Shown in pieces: positions 35,321 to 44,550 of a DNA stretch of 64,000 nt (position 1 is its first letter; each line of letters begins with the position of its first letter). Source of the DNA: Algoriphagus sp. AGSA1 (GTDB taxonomy: Bacteria; Bacteroidota; Bacteroidia; Cytophagales; Cyclobacteriaceae); contig NZ_JAJUWR010000014.1 of the NCBI RefSeq assembly GCF_021390545.1, forward strand, positions 1 through 64,000. The letters run 5' to 3'. A program made the position numbers and the translations under genes. Below the pieces are notes generated by a model, which saw nothing but the letters and a program-made list of their open reading frames with translations, was not told the DNA's origin and did no database searches.

Positions 35321-37633
35321 TCAGCTTTTGGTAATGGTTTCTTCCAGGTTATAAATAGTCACGATTACTTGCATGAGTGCGGCGGTTTCAGGGTTGACAG
35401 TTGACTCTTCCAGAGGGAACTCGCCCACATTTAAAGTGGGGAGAATCTGATCCGGATTTTGATTAAATCTTGCCAGCTGATCTTTGTAATAGGAGAGTAG
35501 GATGGTTTTTTCCTCCCCGCTCATCTCTCTACAAACTATACGTTTGAAGGAAGTGGAAATGGCATTTTCTTCATTCTTGTGTTTCGTCCACATGCTAGCC
35601 GCCAGGACACGTGACGCTTCCAAAATCATTGGGTCATTCATCATCACCAGTGCCTGTAGGGGAGTATTCGTTCTATTTCTCCCGATCTCACAGCGATCCC
35701 TATTACTGGAATCAAAAATCATTGCCTTGGGAGGAGGGACAGTTAGTTTGATGAAATTGTATAAACCCCGCCTATAAAGTTTGTCGCCTTTGTCCTGAAT
35801 ATAGGTAGCTAAAACTCCCCGGCCTGAAGTCGCTGCTTCCCAGATCCCCTCAGGCATATAAGGTTTGACACTTGGGCCACCAAGTTTTCTCACCAATAGT
35901 CCACTGCTAGCAAGTACTAGATCCTGGATATTTTCTGCAGGAAGTCGTAAGCGTGGTGCTCTTGACAAGTAGAGGTTTTCCGGATCCGTATTGAGATGTT
36001 TTTCGGTGATTACTGCAGACTGTTTGTAAGTTGCCGAGCTTAGAATTTGCTTCATCAGACGCTTAATGTCCCAGCCATTTTCCATAAAATCAACCGCCAG
36101 CCAGTCCAATAGCTCAGGGTGGGTAGGAAGATCACCCTGCATCCCAAAATCACCGGCAGATTTGACTATGCCCTGGCCAAAAATCTCCTGCCACATCAGA
36201 TTTACGAAAACTCTTGCAGTCAGCGGATTTTCTCTGGCTGTGATCCACTTTGCCAGTCCGAGACGATTCTTCTCCAAGTCTTCGGGAAATTCCAGGATCG
36301 AGGCGGGGGTGGAGGGGTTCACTTCCTCTGTAGGCGCATCATATAAACCTCGATCCAGGATATAAGTCGGTCGTTTTTCCTCCAGTTCTCCCATGACGGA
36401 GACACTAAGCTTGGAAGTATCGGAGTAATTAATAAAATCCATAATTCCTGAGAGATCTTTATGATCTATCCAGAGTATGGGAGTCTTTGCGGGTTTGGAT
36501 TGGGATACATCACCCTGATATCCTTTTTCTGGGGTATTATTGAAGAAGGCAAATAGCTCAAAATACTCTTTTTGCGAGAAAGGATCATATTTGTGGTCAT
36601 GGCATTGTGCGCATTCCATGGTAATTCCCAGTATGCCTTTACTTACGGTATTGGTTTTGTCGAGCACATATTCTATCCTGTACTCCTCATCGATCACGCC
36701 ACCTTCTTCGGTGTATTTGTGGTTTCTGTTGAAGGCAGTTGCCAAAATCTGCTCTTTGTTCGCATCCGGTAGCAGATCTCCTGCAAGCTGCCAAGTCACG
36801 AATTGGTCATAGGGCATGTTTTCATTGAAAGCATGGATTACCCAATCGCGATAGGGCCATTGGGTGCGTATATTGTCATCCTGATAGCCATAGCTGTCAG
36901 AATATCGGGAAATATCCATCCAGAGAATGGCCATTTTTTCTCCAAAACCCGGATCGTCCAGCAGTCCATCGACTAAATTTTCATAGGAAAATTCTCCAGA
37001 AAAGTCTCCAAATCTATCCAACAGCTCTGGGGTGGGAGGAAGGCCTGTAAGATCCAGACTTGCTCGCTTGATCAATTCATAAGGTTTGGCTTTCGGATTA
37101 GGGGAGAGTCCTTTCTCCTTCATTTTCTTAAGCACAAACCGGTCTATTTCATTGATAGTCCAGTCTGTTTCTTCAGGCAATTTTGTTTTCTCCGCTTTTA
37201 CAAAAGCCCAATGAGGCTCATAATTAGCTCCCTGTTGGATCCACATTTTGATCAGCTGGATTTCCGCTTCGGATAGAGCCAGATTGGACTCTGGTGGAGG
37301 CATCAGCTCTCCCGGATCATCAGAAGTGATTCTATGATAGACAGTCGACTCTTCCAGATTCCCGGGCTTAATTACAAATTGGTTTGGATTGTCTTTAAGC
37401 GCAGCATAAGCACCGGCTTCCGTGTCCAAGCGCAGGTCAGATTCGCGCTTATTTGCATCCGGACCATGGCAGACAAAGCATTTGTCAGAAAGAATAGGAC
37501 GGATATGAAAATTATAGCTGACCTGTTCGATGCCTGATAGTTGGATTTCGGTGGTTTGCTTGGGGTTGCAATTGATAATCCCAAAGCCAAAACAAGCCAA
37601 TGCTAAAATTCTTAGTATTCGATAAGGTGTCAT
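35321..37633 (-). CDS. PSCyt1-DUF1549-DUF1553 cytochrome-domain lipoprotein
   Basis: A 770-residue exported protein. The N-terminus ends in GIINCNP, a probable lipidation site. PSCyt1 (about 30-135) carries one haem c motif CFVCHG, with the usual LRLDTEAGAY and LMPPPESNLALS. DUF1549 (about 155-360) has TINEIDRFVLKKM, SDSYGYQDDN and the second CxxCH motif CAQCHDHKYDPF. DUF1553 (about 455-720) has AKWITARENPLTARVFVN and the RDRCEIGRNRTNTPLQAL block. This three-domain order is the standard planctomycete-type arrangement proposed to act in polysaccharide breakdown. First gene of the operon with DUF1501 and the mosaic cytochrome. Two haems and a lipid anchor point to a periplasmic redox complex. 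Confidence 0.92.
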   Translation of the reverse strand: MTPYRILRILALACFGFGIINCNPKQTTEIQLSGIEQVSYNFHIRPILSDKCFVCHGPDANKRESDLRLDTEAGAYAALKDNPNQFVIKPGNLEESTVYHRITSDDPGELMPPPESNLALSEAEIQLIKMWIQQGANYEPHWAFVKAEKTKLPEETDWTINEIDRFVLKKMKEKGLSPNPKAKPYELIKRASLDLTGLPPTPELLDRFGDFSGEFSYENLVDGLLDDPGFGEKMAILWMDISRYSDSYGYQDDNIRTQWPYRDWVIHAFNENMPYDQFVTWQLAGDLLPDANKEQILATAFNRNHKYTEEGGVIDEEYRIEYVLDKTNTVSKGILGITMECAQCHDHKYDPFSQKEYFELFAFFNNTPEKGYQGDVSQSKPAKTPILWIDHKDLSGIMDFINYSDTSKLSVSVMGELEEKRPTYILDRGLYDAPTEEVNPSTPASILEFPEDLEKNRLGLAKWITARENPLTARVFVNLMWQEIFGQGIVKSAGDFGMQGDLPTHPELLDWLAVDFMENGWDIKRLMKQILSSATYKQSAVITEKHLNTDPENLYLSRAPRLRLPAENIQDLVLASSGLLVRKLGGPSVKPYMPEGIWEAATSGRGVLATYIQDKGDKLYRRGLYNFIKLTVPPPKAMIFDSSNRDRCEIGRNRTNTPLQALVMMNDPMILEASRVLAASMWTKHKNEENAISTSFKRIVCREMSGEEKTILLSYYKDQLARFNQNPDQILPTLNVGEFPLEESTVNPETAALMQVIVTIYNLEETITKS

Positions 37634-37959
37634 TTTGGGTTAGGCTGACATTTAAATCACTTTTAAGCTAGTGATAATTTGAGTAATAACCGTCCTGAAA
37701 GCGATGATTTCACATATTTTTTTTAATGCAATGAAATTAACTTCTAGCAAAATATTATTTAACAGAAGGTTGTTTTGAGATTTTCTGACGTATAGATAAG
37801 TTTGTACTTTCTGAAAAACCCTTCGGGGGAAAAAAGGGGTTAATCATTCAAAATAACAGGCTTAAAGCGTAGTGTTCCCACTTCTGGTTTTAACCTCTTA
37901 TAAAACAAGAAAAGCTGCCCATTAGGACAGCTTTTAAGGTTTAATATACATCAGAGATG
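37634..37959. other. Intergenic region, 326 bases
   Basis: Upstream region of the DUF1549/DUF1553 operon and downstream region of accC; both are on the minus strand. It holds the accC terminator (37910-37935). A CAAAATATTA near 37750 is close to, but does not match, a minus-strand -7 element. I see no ORF or RNA gene. Confidence 0.5.
37910..37935 (-). terminator. Rho-independent terminator after accC
   Basis: AAAAGCTG (37910-37917) pairs with CAGCTTTT (37928-37935). On the minus strand the hairpin is followed by CTTGTTTTATAA, a T-rich tail. It ends the fabH-efp-accB-accC block. Confidence 0.65.
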
Positions 37960-39309
37960 TTATCCCTTTATCACGGAGAAGTCGAAATCCTCCAAGAATT
38001 TGGTAGTGAAGTTTCCTTCTTTGAATTGTTCGTTTTCCAAAAGTGCGATATGGAAAGGAATGGTGGTTTTGATGCCATCGATTACAAATTCCTCCAATGC
38101 CCTCTTCATCCTCACGATCACTTCTTCTCTTGATTGGCCACTGACGATCAGTTTGGCGATCATGGAGTCGTAGTTAGGAGGGATCACATAGCCGGCATAT
38201 ACGTGTGAATCAATCCTCACCCCCCGACCACCCGGAATATGAAGGTTCTGGATTTTACCCGGACTTGGTCTGAAGCCATGTGCGGGATCCTCGGCATTGA
38301 TCCTACATTCCATTGCATAGAGCTTTGGATAATAGTTTCTGCCTGAGATCTTTTCTCCCGCGGCCACTTTGATCTGTTCTTTGATCAGGTCAAAGTCAGT
38401 TACTTCCTCGGTGATCGGGTGCTCTACCTGGATACGCGTATTCATCTCCATAAAGAAGAAGTTGCGGTGCTTGTCCACCAGGAATTCTACGGTACCGGCG
38501 CCTTCGTAGCCGATTGCTTCGGCACCTTTGATAGCTGCTTTTCCCATTGCTTCACGGAGTTCATCTGTGATGAATGGGGAGGGAGTTTCTTCTACCAGTT
38601 TCTGATGTCTTCTCTGAATAGAGCAGTCCCGTTCAGAAAGGTGGCAGGCTTTGCCTGTACTATCTCCAATTATCTGTATTTCTATGTGTCGGGGTTCCTC
38701 CACAAATTTTTCCAGATACAGGCCGTCATTTCCGAACGCAGCTCCTGATTCCATTCTGGCATCATCCCAGGCTTTTTTAAACCCGGCTTCTTCTTTCACA
38801 ATCCGCATTCCGCGTCCACCGCCTCCGGCAGTGGCTTTTAGAATAACAGGGTACCCCATTTCATTGGAGAGCTTGATGCCCTGCTCCATGGATTCCAGGA
38901 TTCCTTCCGAACCAGGAATAGTAGGAACACCAGCTGCTTTCATGGTGGCTTTGGCAGTAGCCTTGTCCCCCATCTGGTCAATCATCTCAGCGCTGGCACC
39001 GATGAATTTGATACCGTATTCTTCACAGATTTTGGAGAATTCCGCATTTTCAGAAAGAAAACCATATCCCGGGTGAATGGCATCTGCGTTGGTGATCTCA
39101 GCAGCCGCAATGATTCTGGGGATATTTAAGTAGGATTCCCTGCTGGGAGCTGGCCCTATGCACACAGCTTCGTCGGCAAATCGAACATGTAAACTATCCT
39201 TATCCGCAGTGGAATATACCGCCACCGTCGCAATCCCCATCTCTTTACAAGTACGGATGATTCTAAGGGCGATTTCACCTCTGTTGGCGATTAGTATTTT
39301 TTTAAACAC
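37960..39309 (-). CDS. accC: Biotin carboxylase, acetyl-CoA carboxylase subunit
   Basis: A 449-residue ATP-grasp enzyme that carboxylates biotin on AccB with bicarbonate and ATP. Motifs include the N-terminal [19 protein letters not shown], the glycine-rich ATP lid [14 protein letters not shown], the catalytic and metal-binding [17 protein letters not shown], and [11 protein letters not shown]. The length is that of stand-alone AccC. It starts with GTG at 39309, 26 bases after accB, and shares its transcript. Identification is secure. accA is at the left of the window, accD is not present. Confidence 0.98.
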   Translation of the reverse strand: MFKKILIANRGEIALRIIRTCKEMGIATVAVYSTADKDSLHVRFADEAVCIGPAPSRESYLNIPRIIAAAEITNADAIHPGYGFLSENAEFSKICEEYGIKFIGASAEMIDQMGDKATAKATMKAAGVPTIPGSEGILESMEQGIKLSNEMGYPVILKATAGGGGRGMRIVKEEAGFKKAWDDARMESGAAFGNDGLYLEKFVEEPRHIEIQIIGDSTGKACHLSERDCSIQRRHQKLVEETPSPFITDELREAMGKAAIKGAEAIGYEGAGTVEFLVDKHRNFFFMEMNTRIQVEHPITEEVTDFDLIKEQIKVAAGEKISGRNYYPKLYAMECRINAEDPAHGFRPSPGKIQNLHIPGGRGVRIDSHVYAGYVIPPNYDSMIAKLIVSGQSREEVIVRMKRALEEFVIDGIKTTIPFHIALLENEQFKEGNFTTKFLEDFDFSVIKG

Positions 39310-39335
39310 AGCTTTTTACTATTTAGTGAAAAAAA

Positions 39336-39812
39336 TTATCCCGCTGGATCTACAAGGAACAATGGCTGATCATATTCTACAGGGGTAGAATTGCTTACCA
39401 GTATTTTTACGATTTTACCGGAAATTTCAGATTCGATCTCATTGAAAAGTTTCATTGCTTCTATGATACAAACAGTTTCGCCGGCTTTTATGGAATCACC
39501 TACTGCTACAAAAGGATCAGCGTCGGGGCTGGAAGTAAGGTAGAATGTGCCTATCATCGGGGATTTGATCTCTACCAAGTTGGAATGTGCTGCTTCAGCT
39601 GTAGGTGTAGGGGCAGGAGTCGGAGTTGGTGTTGGAGTAGGAGCTGGAGCCACTGCTGCAGGAGCAGGCGCCGGGGCTTCTACCACTCTAGGTGCAGAAG
39701 ATTCCGCATACTTCTTAATAGAAAGTTCAAACTCGTCAGTCTTGATTTTGACTTCAGCCAAACCAGAATTAGATATGTAATCGATCAACTCCTGAATCTC
39801 TTTTGCTTTCAT
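39336..39812 (-). CDS. accB: Biotin carboxyl carrier protein
   Basis: A 158-residue protein with an N-terminal AccB domain (KEIQELIDYISNSGLAEVKI), a Pro/Ala/Thr-rich linker (residues about 48-73), and the C-terminal biotinyl domain with K121 in IEAMKLFNE as the biotinylated lysine. It shuttles carboxybiotin between AccC and AccA-AccD. The linker DNA (about 39598-39680) is a run of near-repeated six-base units and could vary in length between strains. It is separated from efp by a 98-base gap containing a terminator-like hairpin, so accB-accC may be expressed partly by read-through. Confidence 0.97.
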   Translation of the reverse strand: MKAKEIQELIDYISNSGLAEVKIKTDEFELSIKKYAESSAPRVVEAPAPAPAAVAPAPTPTPTPTPAPTPTAEAAHSNLVEIKSPMIGTFYLTSSPDADPFVAVGDSIKAGETVCIIEAMKLFNEIESEISGKIVKILVSNSTPVEYDQPLFLVDPAG

Positions 39813-39872
39813 AGGTTAATTATTTAGATGTGCCCTTCGGCAATTTATTTAAGTGGGTTTTAAAAAGAATAA

Positions 39873-39902
39873 AGCTGTGTAATTTAACGAAATCACACAG
39901 CT
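39873..39902 (-). terminator. Terminator-like hairpin between efp and accB
   Basis: AGCTGTGT (39873-39880) pairs with ACACAGCT (39895-39902). On the minus strand the hairpin is followed by TTATTCTTTTT. It lies eight bases after the efp stop, so it could end or attenuate the fabH-efp transcript before accB-accC. Confidence 0.6.
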
Positions 39903-39910
39903 AAACTAAG

Positions 39911-40474
39911 CTATTTTACTCTTTCGGAGTAAGATCCATCGCGGGTATCCACTTTGATCAGGATGTCTTGCTCAACAAACAAAGGAACCATTACAGTAGC
40001 TCCTGTTTCTACGGTAGCAGGCTTCAAGGCATTGGTCGCCGTGTCACCTTTTATACCAGGCTCGGTGTAGGTAATCATCAATTCCACGAAAGGGGGAAGT
40101 TCTACCGCAAGAGGTGTTTCTGTTTCATCATGGATCAAAATATCCACTAACTGACCATCCTTCAAAAGGTTAGCTCTTTCGATCAGTTTTTCCTCTATTG
40201 TAATCTGCTCAAATGAAGTGGTGTCCATGAAATTGTAGCCCATATCATCGGCATAGAGAAACTGATGCGGTCTTTTCTCTACGCGGGCAGTTTCTACTTT
40301 TTCTCCCGCACTGAACGTTTTGTCCAATGTTTTGCCAGAAGTGATGCCTTTCAATTTGGTTCTAACAAATGCCGGCCCTTTTCCTGGTTTGACATGCTGA
40401 AACTCCACTATAGAGTAAATGTCATTATTCATGACCAGACAAAGTCCGTTTTTAAAATCTGCAGTACTTGCCAT
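39911..40474 (-). CDS. efp: Translation elongation factor P
   Basis: EF-P relieves ribosome stalling at polyproline stretches. The 187-residue length is standard. The N-terminal KOW-like domain carries the tip loop [16 protein letters not shown], where the lysine (K-G-K-G) is the modifiable position in KGK-type EF-P, followed by the two OB domains and the C-terminal signature region ([19 protein letters not shown], then [10 protein letters not shown]). No modification gene (epmA/epmB, earP) is seen nearby. It sits 29 bases after fabH on the same strand. Confidence 0.97.
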   Translation of the reverse strand: MASTADFKNGLCLVMNNDIYSIVEFQHVKPGKGPAFVRTKLKGITSGKTLDKTFSAGEKVETARVEKRPHQFLYADDMGYNFMDTTSFEQITIEEKLIERANLLKDGQLVDILIHDETETPLAVELPPFVELMITYTEPGIKGDTATNALKPATVETGATVMVPLFVEQDILIKVDTRDGSYSERVK

Positions 40475-40503
40475 ATCGTGTTATCGTGTGTATTTCTTAA
40501 AAT

Positions 40504-41502
40504 TTATTTTGGGTCGTAGCCCCATTTCAGATAGATAGATCCCCAGGTAAAGCCTCCTCCAAAGGCAGCAAGAACAAGATTATCTCCTTTTTTCAATTGA
40601 CTCTCGTAATCCCAAAGACAGAGTGGTATGGTTCCGGCGGTAGTATTGCCGTACTTTTCTATGTTCATCATGACCTTATCTGAACCGATTCCCATACGAT
40701 TCGCCGTAGCGTTGATAATGCGGAGATTGGCCTGATGTGGCACCAACCAAGCGACGTCTTCACCTTTTAAGTTGTTTTTTTCCATGATCTCCGCACTTAC
40801 ATCAGCCATATTGGTAACAGCGAACTTGAATACAGTAGAACCTTCCTGATAGGCAAAGTGCTCTCCTGCTTCCACTGTTTCGTGGGAAGCGGGTCTGCGG
40901 CTACCTCCGGCTTTCATATGGAGGTAGGGGGCTCCTGATCCGTCGGATTTGAGGATGGCATCCACTATTCCAAGGTCCTCTGTAGTAGGCTCCAGCAAGA
41001 CTGCTCCGGCGCCATCTCCAAATAATATGCAAGTAGTCCTGTCCTGATAATTGACTATAGATGACATTTTATCCGCTCCTACCACTACTACTTTTTTATG
41101 TGTGCCAGTCTGGATAAACTGGCTTCCCATCTGTAGGGCAAACAAAAACCCTGAGCAGGCAGCACCTATATCAAAGCTATAGCTGTTCTTGGCACCCACC
41201 ATATCGGCGATAAGATTACCGGTAGCAGGAAATGGCATATCGGGAGTCACTGTAGCACAGATAATAAGATCTACATCCAGGGGATCAGTTCCGGTTTTTT
41301 CCAAAAGTCCTTTTACAGCTTCGGCTCCCATTACTGATGTTCCTTGGTCTTCACCCTTCAGTATCCTTCTTTCTTTTATTCCTGTTCTTGAAACGATCCA
41401 CTCGTCATTTGTATCTACAAGCTTTTCAAGTTCTTTGTTAGTCAACCTGTATTCCGGAACGTAACCTTGTATTCCGGTGATCATGGCTCTGAGTTTGTCC
41501 AT
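40504..41502 (-). CDS. fabH: 3-oxoacyl-ACP synthase III
   Basis: FabH condenses an acyl-CoA primer with malonyl-ACP to start fatty-acid synthesis; in Cyclobacteriaceae it probably also takes branched primers. The 332-residue thiolase-fold protein has C116 in [11 protein letters not shown] as the acyl carrier, the His in PHQANLRI and the Asn in GNTTAGTIP completing the triad. It has its own predicted promoter upstream and leads the efp-accB-accC genes. In many bacteria plsX lies between rpmF and fabH; the 228-base gap here has no room for it, so plsX must lie elsewhere or be absent. Confidence 0.97.
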   Translation of the reverse strand: MDKLRAMITGIQGYVPEYRLTNKELEKLVDTNDEWIVSRTGIKERRILKGEDQGTSVMGAEAVKGLLEKTGTDPLDVDLIICATVTPDMPFPATGNLIADMVGAKNSYSFDIGAACSGFLFALQMGSQFIQTGTHKKVVVVGADKMSSIVNYQDRTTCILFGDGAGAVLLEPTTEDLGIVDAILKSDGSGAPYLHMKAGGSRRPASHETVEAGEHFAYQEGSTVFKFAVTNMADVSAEIMEKNNLKGEDVAWLVPHQANLRIINATANRMGIGSDKVMMNIEKYGNTTAGTIPLCLWDYESQLKKGDNLVLAAFGGGFTWGSIYLKWGYDPK

Positions 41503-41585
41503 TATGCTGGGGTTAAGCTAAGACGATCCAATCAAAATCATCTCAAACTGTTTTGTTATGGATGTGTTTTATCCTGTAAGGAAGG

Positions 41586-41617
41586 CAAAAATATTATAAT
41601 TGTTATTCTCTACCAAA
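41586..41617 (-). promoter_or_regulatory. Predicted promoter of fabH
   Basis: On the minus strand TTTG (41617-41614), 20 bases, then TATTTTTG (41593-41586) fit the Bacteroidota consensus, with exact hexamer cores. The leader to the fabH ATG would be about 77 bases. Confidence 0.55.
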
Positions 41618-41673
41618 AGAAATCCACCAATGCCAGGCAATAGCTTTGATTGACAACTGCCTAGTTCGGCATA

Positions 41674-41711
41674 AAACAAAAAAATCCATCTGCAGATCGC
41701 AAATGGATTTT
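41674..41711 (-). terminator. Rho-independent terminator of rpmF
   Basis: AAAATCCAT (41681-41689) pairs with ATGGATTTT (41703-41711). On the minus strand the stem is followed by TTTGTTTT. It separates the DUF177-rpmF unit from the fabH promoter. Confidence 0.8.
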
Positions 41712-41730
41712 ATAAGATTCACGGGCTTAA

Positions 41731-41922
41731 TTAAGCCAGGATTTCTTTTTCTATGATAACTTGTCCCTTGTAGTACAGTTTACCGTCTAACCAGAAAGCT
41801 CTGTGAGGAAGGTGCATTTCACCTGTAGTAGGGCATTTCGCCAGACCAGGAGCCTCTAACTTGTAGTGAGTTCTTCTTTTATCTCTTCTGGTTTTCGAAA
41901 TTTTTCGTTTAGGATGTGCCAT
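41731..41922 (-). CDS. rpmF: 50S ribosomal protein L32
   Basis: A 63-residue basic protein with the L32 N-terminus [19 protein letters not shown] and the usual C-terminal half containing [17 protein letters not shown]. The zinc-binding cysteines of C+ L32 proteins are reduced to the single C at CPTTGE, so this looks like a mostly C-minus form. It follows the DUF177 gene by 18 bases, the conserved arrangement in most bacteria. Confidence 0.97.
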   Translation of the reverse strand: MAHPKRKISKTRRDKRRTHYKLEAPGLAKCPTTGEMHLPHRAFWLDGKLYYKGQVIIEKEILA

Positions 41923-41940
41923 TTTATGCGTGGTTTATGA

Positions 41941-42513
41941 TTATTCCTTGTTTTTTAACTTTTTTAATAGATCCCATCTAGGATCAACTGCTTCATTATT
42001 GTTTCCTTCAGAATCAGAATCATCATTCTGGTTATCAGAATCCTGCCCATCTATATAGGCATAAATCCCTTCTCCTTCGTAATCCTCCTCATCCATTTCA
42101 TTTCTATAGTCGGGGTGGATTTTCTTCAGGGGCAAGGCCAGCAAGATAAACTCGTAAATCAACTGGGCGACATTGACTTTAGGAGTGTCCCTAGTGATCA
42201 TAATGACGTTTTCGTCGATTTCCTTTTCTTCTGCTCCGTACTTGTAGATCATCTTTTCATGAAATTCCAGCGGCTGATCATAAGCCTCCAGACTTCTATC
42301 GCAGGTCAAAGTGACTTTGCCGGCGATGTGAAAATCCATCTCAATTACATTTGCCCCCACCTTCATGATGACCCGTGCGGTCAACTTACCTTTTTTGACC
42401 AATTCATTGTCTTCGAAATGTTGGAAAAATGAATCCCCAATTTCGAAGTCTAACTCGTGGATACCTTCGAGGAACTTAATGACCTCTATATCAAATGCTC
42501 TCCAGAATTTCAC
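41941..42513 (-). CDS. DUF177 (YceD-type) protein
   Basis: A 190-residue protein preceding rpmF, the conserved place of DUF177/YceD, which is linked to 23S rRNA accumulation in plants and bacteria. The central VTLTCDRSLEAYDQPLEF and KVNVAQLIYEFILLALPLKKIHP are the family core. The C-terminus is very acidic (many D, E, N from residue 148 on), as is usual. The start is a GTG at 42513 with a candidate promoter just upstream, so the gene probably begins its own transcription unit with rpmF. Confidence 0.88.
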   Translation of the reverse strand: MKFWRAFDIEVIKFLEGIHELDFEIGDSFFQHFEDNELVKKGKLTARVIMKVGANVIEMDFHIAGKVTLTCDRSLEAYDQPLEFHEKMIYKYGAEEKEIDENVIMITRDTPKVNVAQLIYEFILLALPLKKIHPDYRNEMDEEDYEGEGIYAYIDGQDSDNQNDDSDSEGNNNEAVDPRWDLLKKLKNKE

Positions 42514-42538
42514 GATACCTCCTCTCGATTTAAGACCG

Positions 42539-42546
42539 CAAAAATA
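42539..42546 (-). promoter_or_regulatory. Predicted -7 element of the DUF177-rpmF operon
   Basis: TATTTTTG on the minus strand (42546-42539) matches TAnnTTTG, about 26 bases upstream of the GTG start. No clear TTTG lies at the -33 distance. Confidence 0.4.
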
Positions 42547-42621
42547 GTGAATATTTGTAAAAGGAAGAAAGAGATTTTAAAATATTCTTTGGTTTCTTTC
42601 AAATATCTTTCGGTTTCCTTC

Positions 42622-43644
42622 TCAATCACCAGATTCCTGCGGGTCGTGTTGTTGAATAATATCTGCTGCCAGAAACAGGGCGGCCCTCATTGAGCCCTCG
42701 TCTGCCACATTTTTGCCCGCTATATTATAGGCTGTGCCATGATCGGGCGAAGTTCTGATTACGGACAATCCGGCGGTGAAGTTTACTCCCGTGCCGAATG
42801 TCATGGATTTAAACGGTACCAATCCTTGGTCATGATACATCGCCAAAACCCCGTCGAATTTAGTCTGATGGCCCATGCCAAAAAAACCATCAGCAGGGTA
42901 GGGACCGAATACCATTTTGTTCTGATCCTTCAGGGAATTGATTGCCGGCTTGATGATTTTCTCCTCTTCCTCACCCAGCAGGCCATCTTCACCTGCATGG
43001 GGGTTTAATCCAAGAACAGCTATTTTTGGTTTAGTGATGCCAAAATCATCCTCAAGGCTTTGGAGTAGGATATTCGCTTTTTGAATGATCTGTTCTTTGC
43101 TCACCTGCTCAGCTACTTTTGCCAATGGCACATGGCCGGTCACCAAACCCACACGCAATTGTTCCGCCACCATAAGCATAAGACTCTCTTTGGCTCCCAC
43201 AGCATCTGTAATATATTCCGTATGGCCAATAAAATGCAGCTCATCGGAATTGATATTGTGTTTGTTCAATGGAGCGGTGACCAATGCCTGGATATTCCCT
43301 TCCCGAAGATCTGTTACCGCCGCTTTCAATGCCGCCAGGGCAAATTTACCTGCTTCTTGGGTTTCCACGCCGGGAATTACTTCAGGACATTCTTCACTTA
43401 TGTTGATGACATTGATACGTTTATGCTGGACTTCTGATACATGTTTGATCTGGGAGAAATTAAAGTCCTCCAGCCCCAGCTGTTTTCTATAAAAAGTCAA
43501 TGCCTTTCCGTGCGCATAGATCAGTGGCGTAAAGCTTTTATAGGTTCTATTGTCAAGCAGGGCTTTCATGGTGACTTCCGCGCCTATTCCATTGAGGTCC
43601 CCGATACTTATTCCGATAATGGGTTTGATCTTTCGTTGATGCAT
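42622..43644 (-). CDS. pdxA: 4-hydroxythreonine-4-phosphate dehydrogenase
   Basis: PdxA oxidises 4-phosphohydroxy-L-threonine in the DXP-dependent branch of pyridoxal phosphate synthesis. The 340-residue protein shows PIIGISIGDLNGIGAEVTMK at the start, the metal-binding histidines in FIGHTEYIT and in MYHDQGLVPFK, LGLNPHAGEDG, and the C-terminal RTSPDHGTAYNIAG. Length and motifs are standard. It precedes the DUF177-rpmF pair by 108 bases and is divergent from rsmA, a neighbourhood (pdxA-rsmA) known in many bacteria. Confidence 0.97.
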   Translation of the reverse strand: MHQRKIKPIIGISIGDLNGIGAEVTMKALLDNRTYKSFTPLIYAHGKALTFYRKQLGLEDFNFSQIKHVSEVQHKRINVINISEECPEVIPGVETQEAGKFALAALKAAVTDLREGNIQALVTAPLNKHNINSDELHFIGHTEYITDAVGAKESLMLMVAEQLRVGLVTGHVPLAKVAEQVSKEQIIQKANILLQSLEDDFGITKPKIAVLGLNPHAGEDGLLGEEEEKIIKPAINSLKDQNKMVFGPYPADGFFGMGHQTKFDGVLAMYHDQGLVPFKSMTFGTGVNFTAGLSVIRTSPDHGTAYNIAGKNVADEGSMRAALFLAADIIQQHDPQESGD

Positions 43645-43720
43645 ATAAAATATAATGTGGACTAGATGTTAAGGTTTGGTCAAGCTGCCTGGATAAGCTA
43701 GTCCTTTAGAATTATTCTCT

Positions 43721-43728
43721 TAATTTTG
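43721..43728 (+). promoter_or_regulatory. Predicted -7 element of rsmA
   Basis: TAATTTTG matches TAnnTTTG and lies 36 bases upstream of the rsmA ATG. The -33 element is not clear. Confidence 0.35.
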
Positions 43729-43764
43729 GTTTCGCAATTTATAAAAAATAATCTGAGCTAACCG

Positions 43765-44550
43765 ATGGAAAAGGTCAAAGCCAAGAAACACTTGGGACAG
43801 CATTTTTTGACCGATTTGAGTATTGCGGAGCAAATAGCTCAAGCAGTGAAAGGTCATGGAGGGGTATCTAAGGTTCTGGAAATCGGACCCGGCATGGGAG
43901 TGCTTACGGATTTTCTGTTGAGGCAAGAGCAGGAGCTGTACCTGATCGATATAGACAAGGAATCTATTGCTTATCTGCATAAGAAATATCCTGGATTAGG
44001 TGATAAGATTATAGAAGGTGATTTTTTGAAAATGGACCTGAGGGAGATTTTCTCCGATAAGTTTGCCATAGCGGGTAATTTTCCCTATAACATCTCCTCA
44101 CAGATCTTCTTCAAAGTCCTGGAAGTAAAAGATCAGGTATCAGAGGTGGTCTGCATGTTGCAAAAAGAGGTGGCGCAGCGGATCGCCTCGCCAAAGGGAA
44201 ACAAGGACTATGGAATATTATCTGTATTGCTTCAGGCATTTTATGATATAGAATATCTCTTTACAGTTCCTCCCCAAGTATTTGACCCGCCGCCCAAAGT
44301 AAATTCCGGCGTGATCCGGCTTACACGGAATGCAATAGATAAACTGGCCTGTGATGAAAAACTCTTCAAGCAGGTAGTAAAGGCAGGATTTGGGAACCGT
44401 CGCAAAACATTGAGAAACTGCCTTAAGCCGTTTAACCTTCCGGTTGACTTCAATTCAAACCCTTTGTTGGATTTGCGTGCCGAGCAATTGGATGTAGCTG
44501 ATTTCATATTCTTAACCCAAAAAATAGAAGCATCCCGTGGAAATCATTAA
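43765..44550 (+). CDS. rsmA: 16S rRNA dimethyladenosine transferase
   Basis: RsmA (KsgA) dimethylates two adjacent adenosines in helix 45 of 16S rRNA during late 30S assembly. The 261-residue protein has the N-terminal [21 protein letters not shown] motif [17 protein letters not shown] and the catalytic motif [13 protein letters not shown]; the C-terminal part holds [10 protein letters not shown] and [12 protein letters not shown]. Its last 14 bases overlap mgtE, so the two are translationally coupled. Confidence 0.98.
   Translation: MEKVKAKKHLGQHFLTDLSIAEQIAQAVKGHGGVSKVLEIGPGMGVLTDFLLRQEQELYLIDIDKESIAYLHKKYPGLGDKIIEGDFLKMDLREIFSDKFAIAGNFPYNISSQIFFKVLEVKDQVSEVVCMLQKEVAQRIASPKGNKDYGILSVLLQAFYDIEYLFTVPPQVFDPPPKVNSGVIRLTRNAIDKLACDEKLFKQVVKAGFGNRRKTLRNCLKPFNLPVDFNSNPLLDLRAEQLDVADFIFLTQKIEASRGNH

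Noticed and set aside
39585..39827. Repetitive tract in accB as a possible CRISPR or tandem-repeat locus
   Set aside because: The repeats are a few bases long and encode the Pro/Ala/Thr linker of AccB; there are no spacers.
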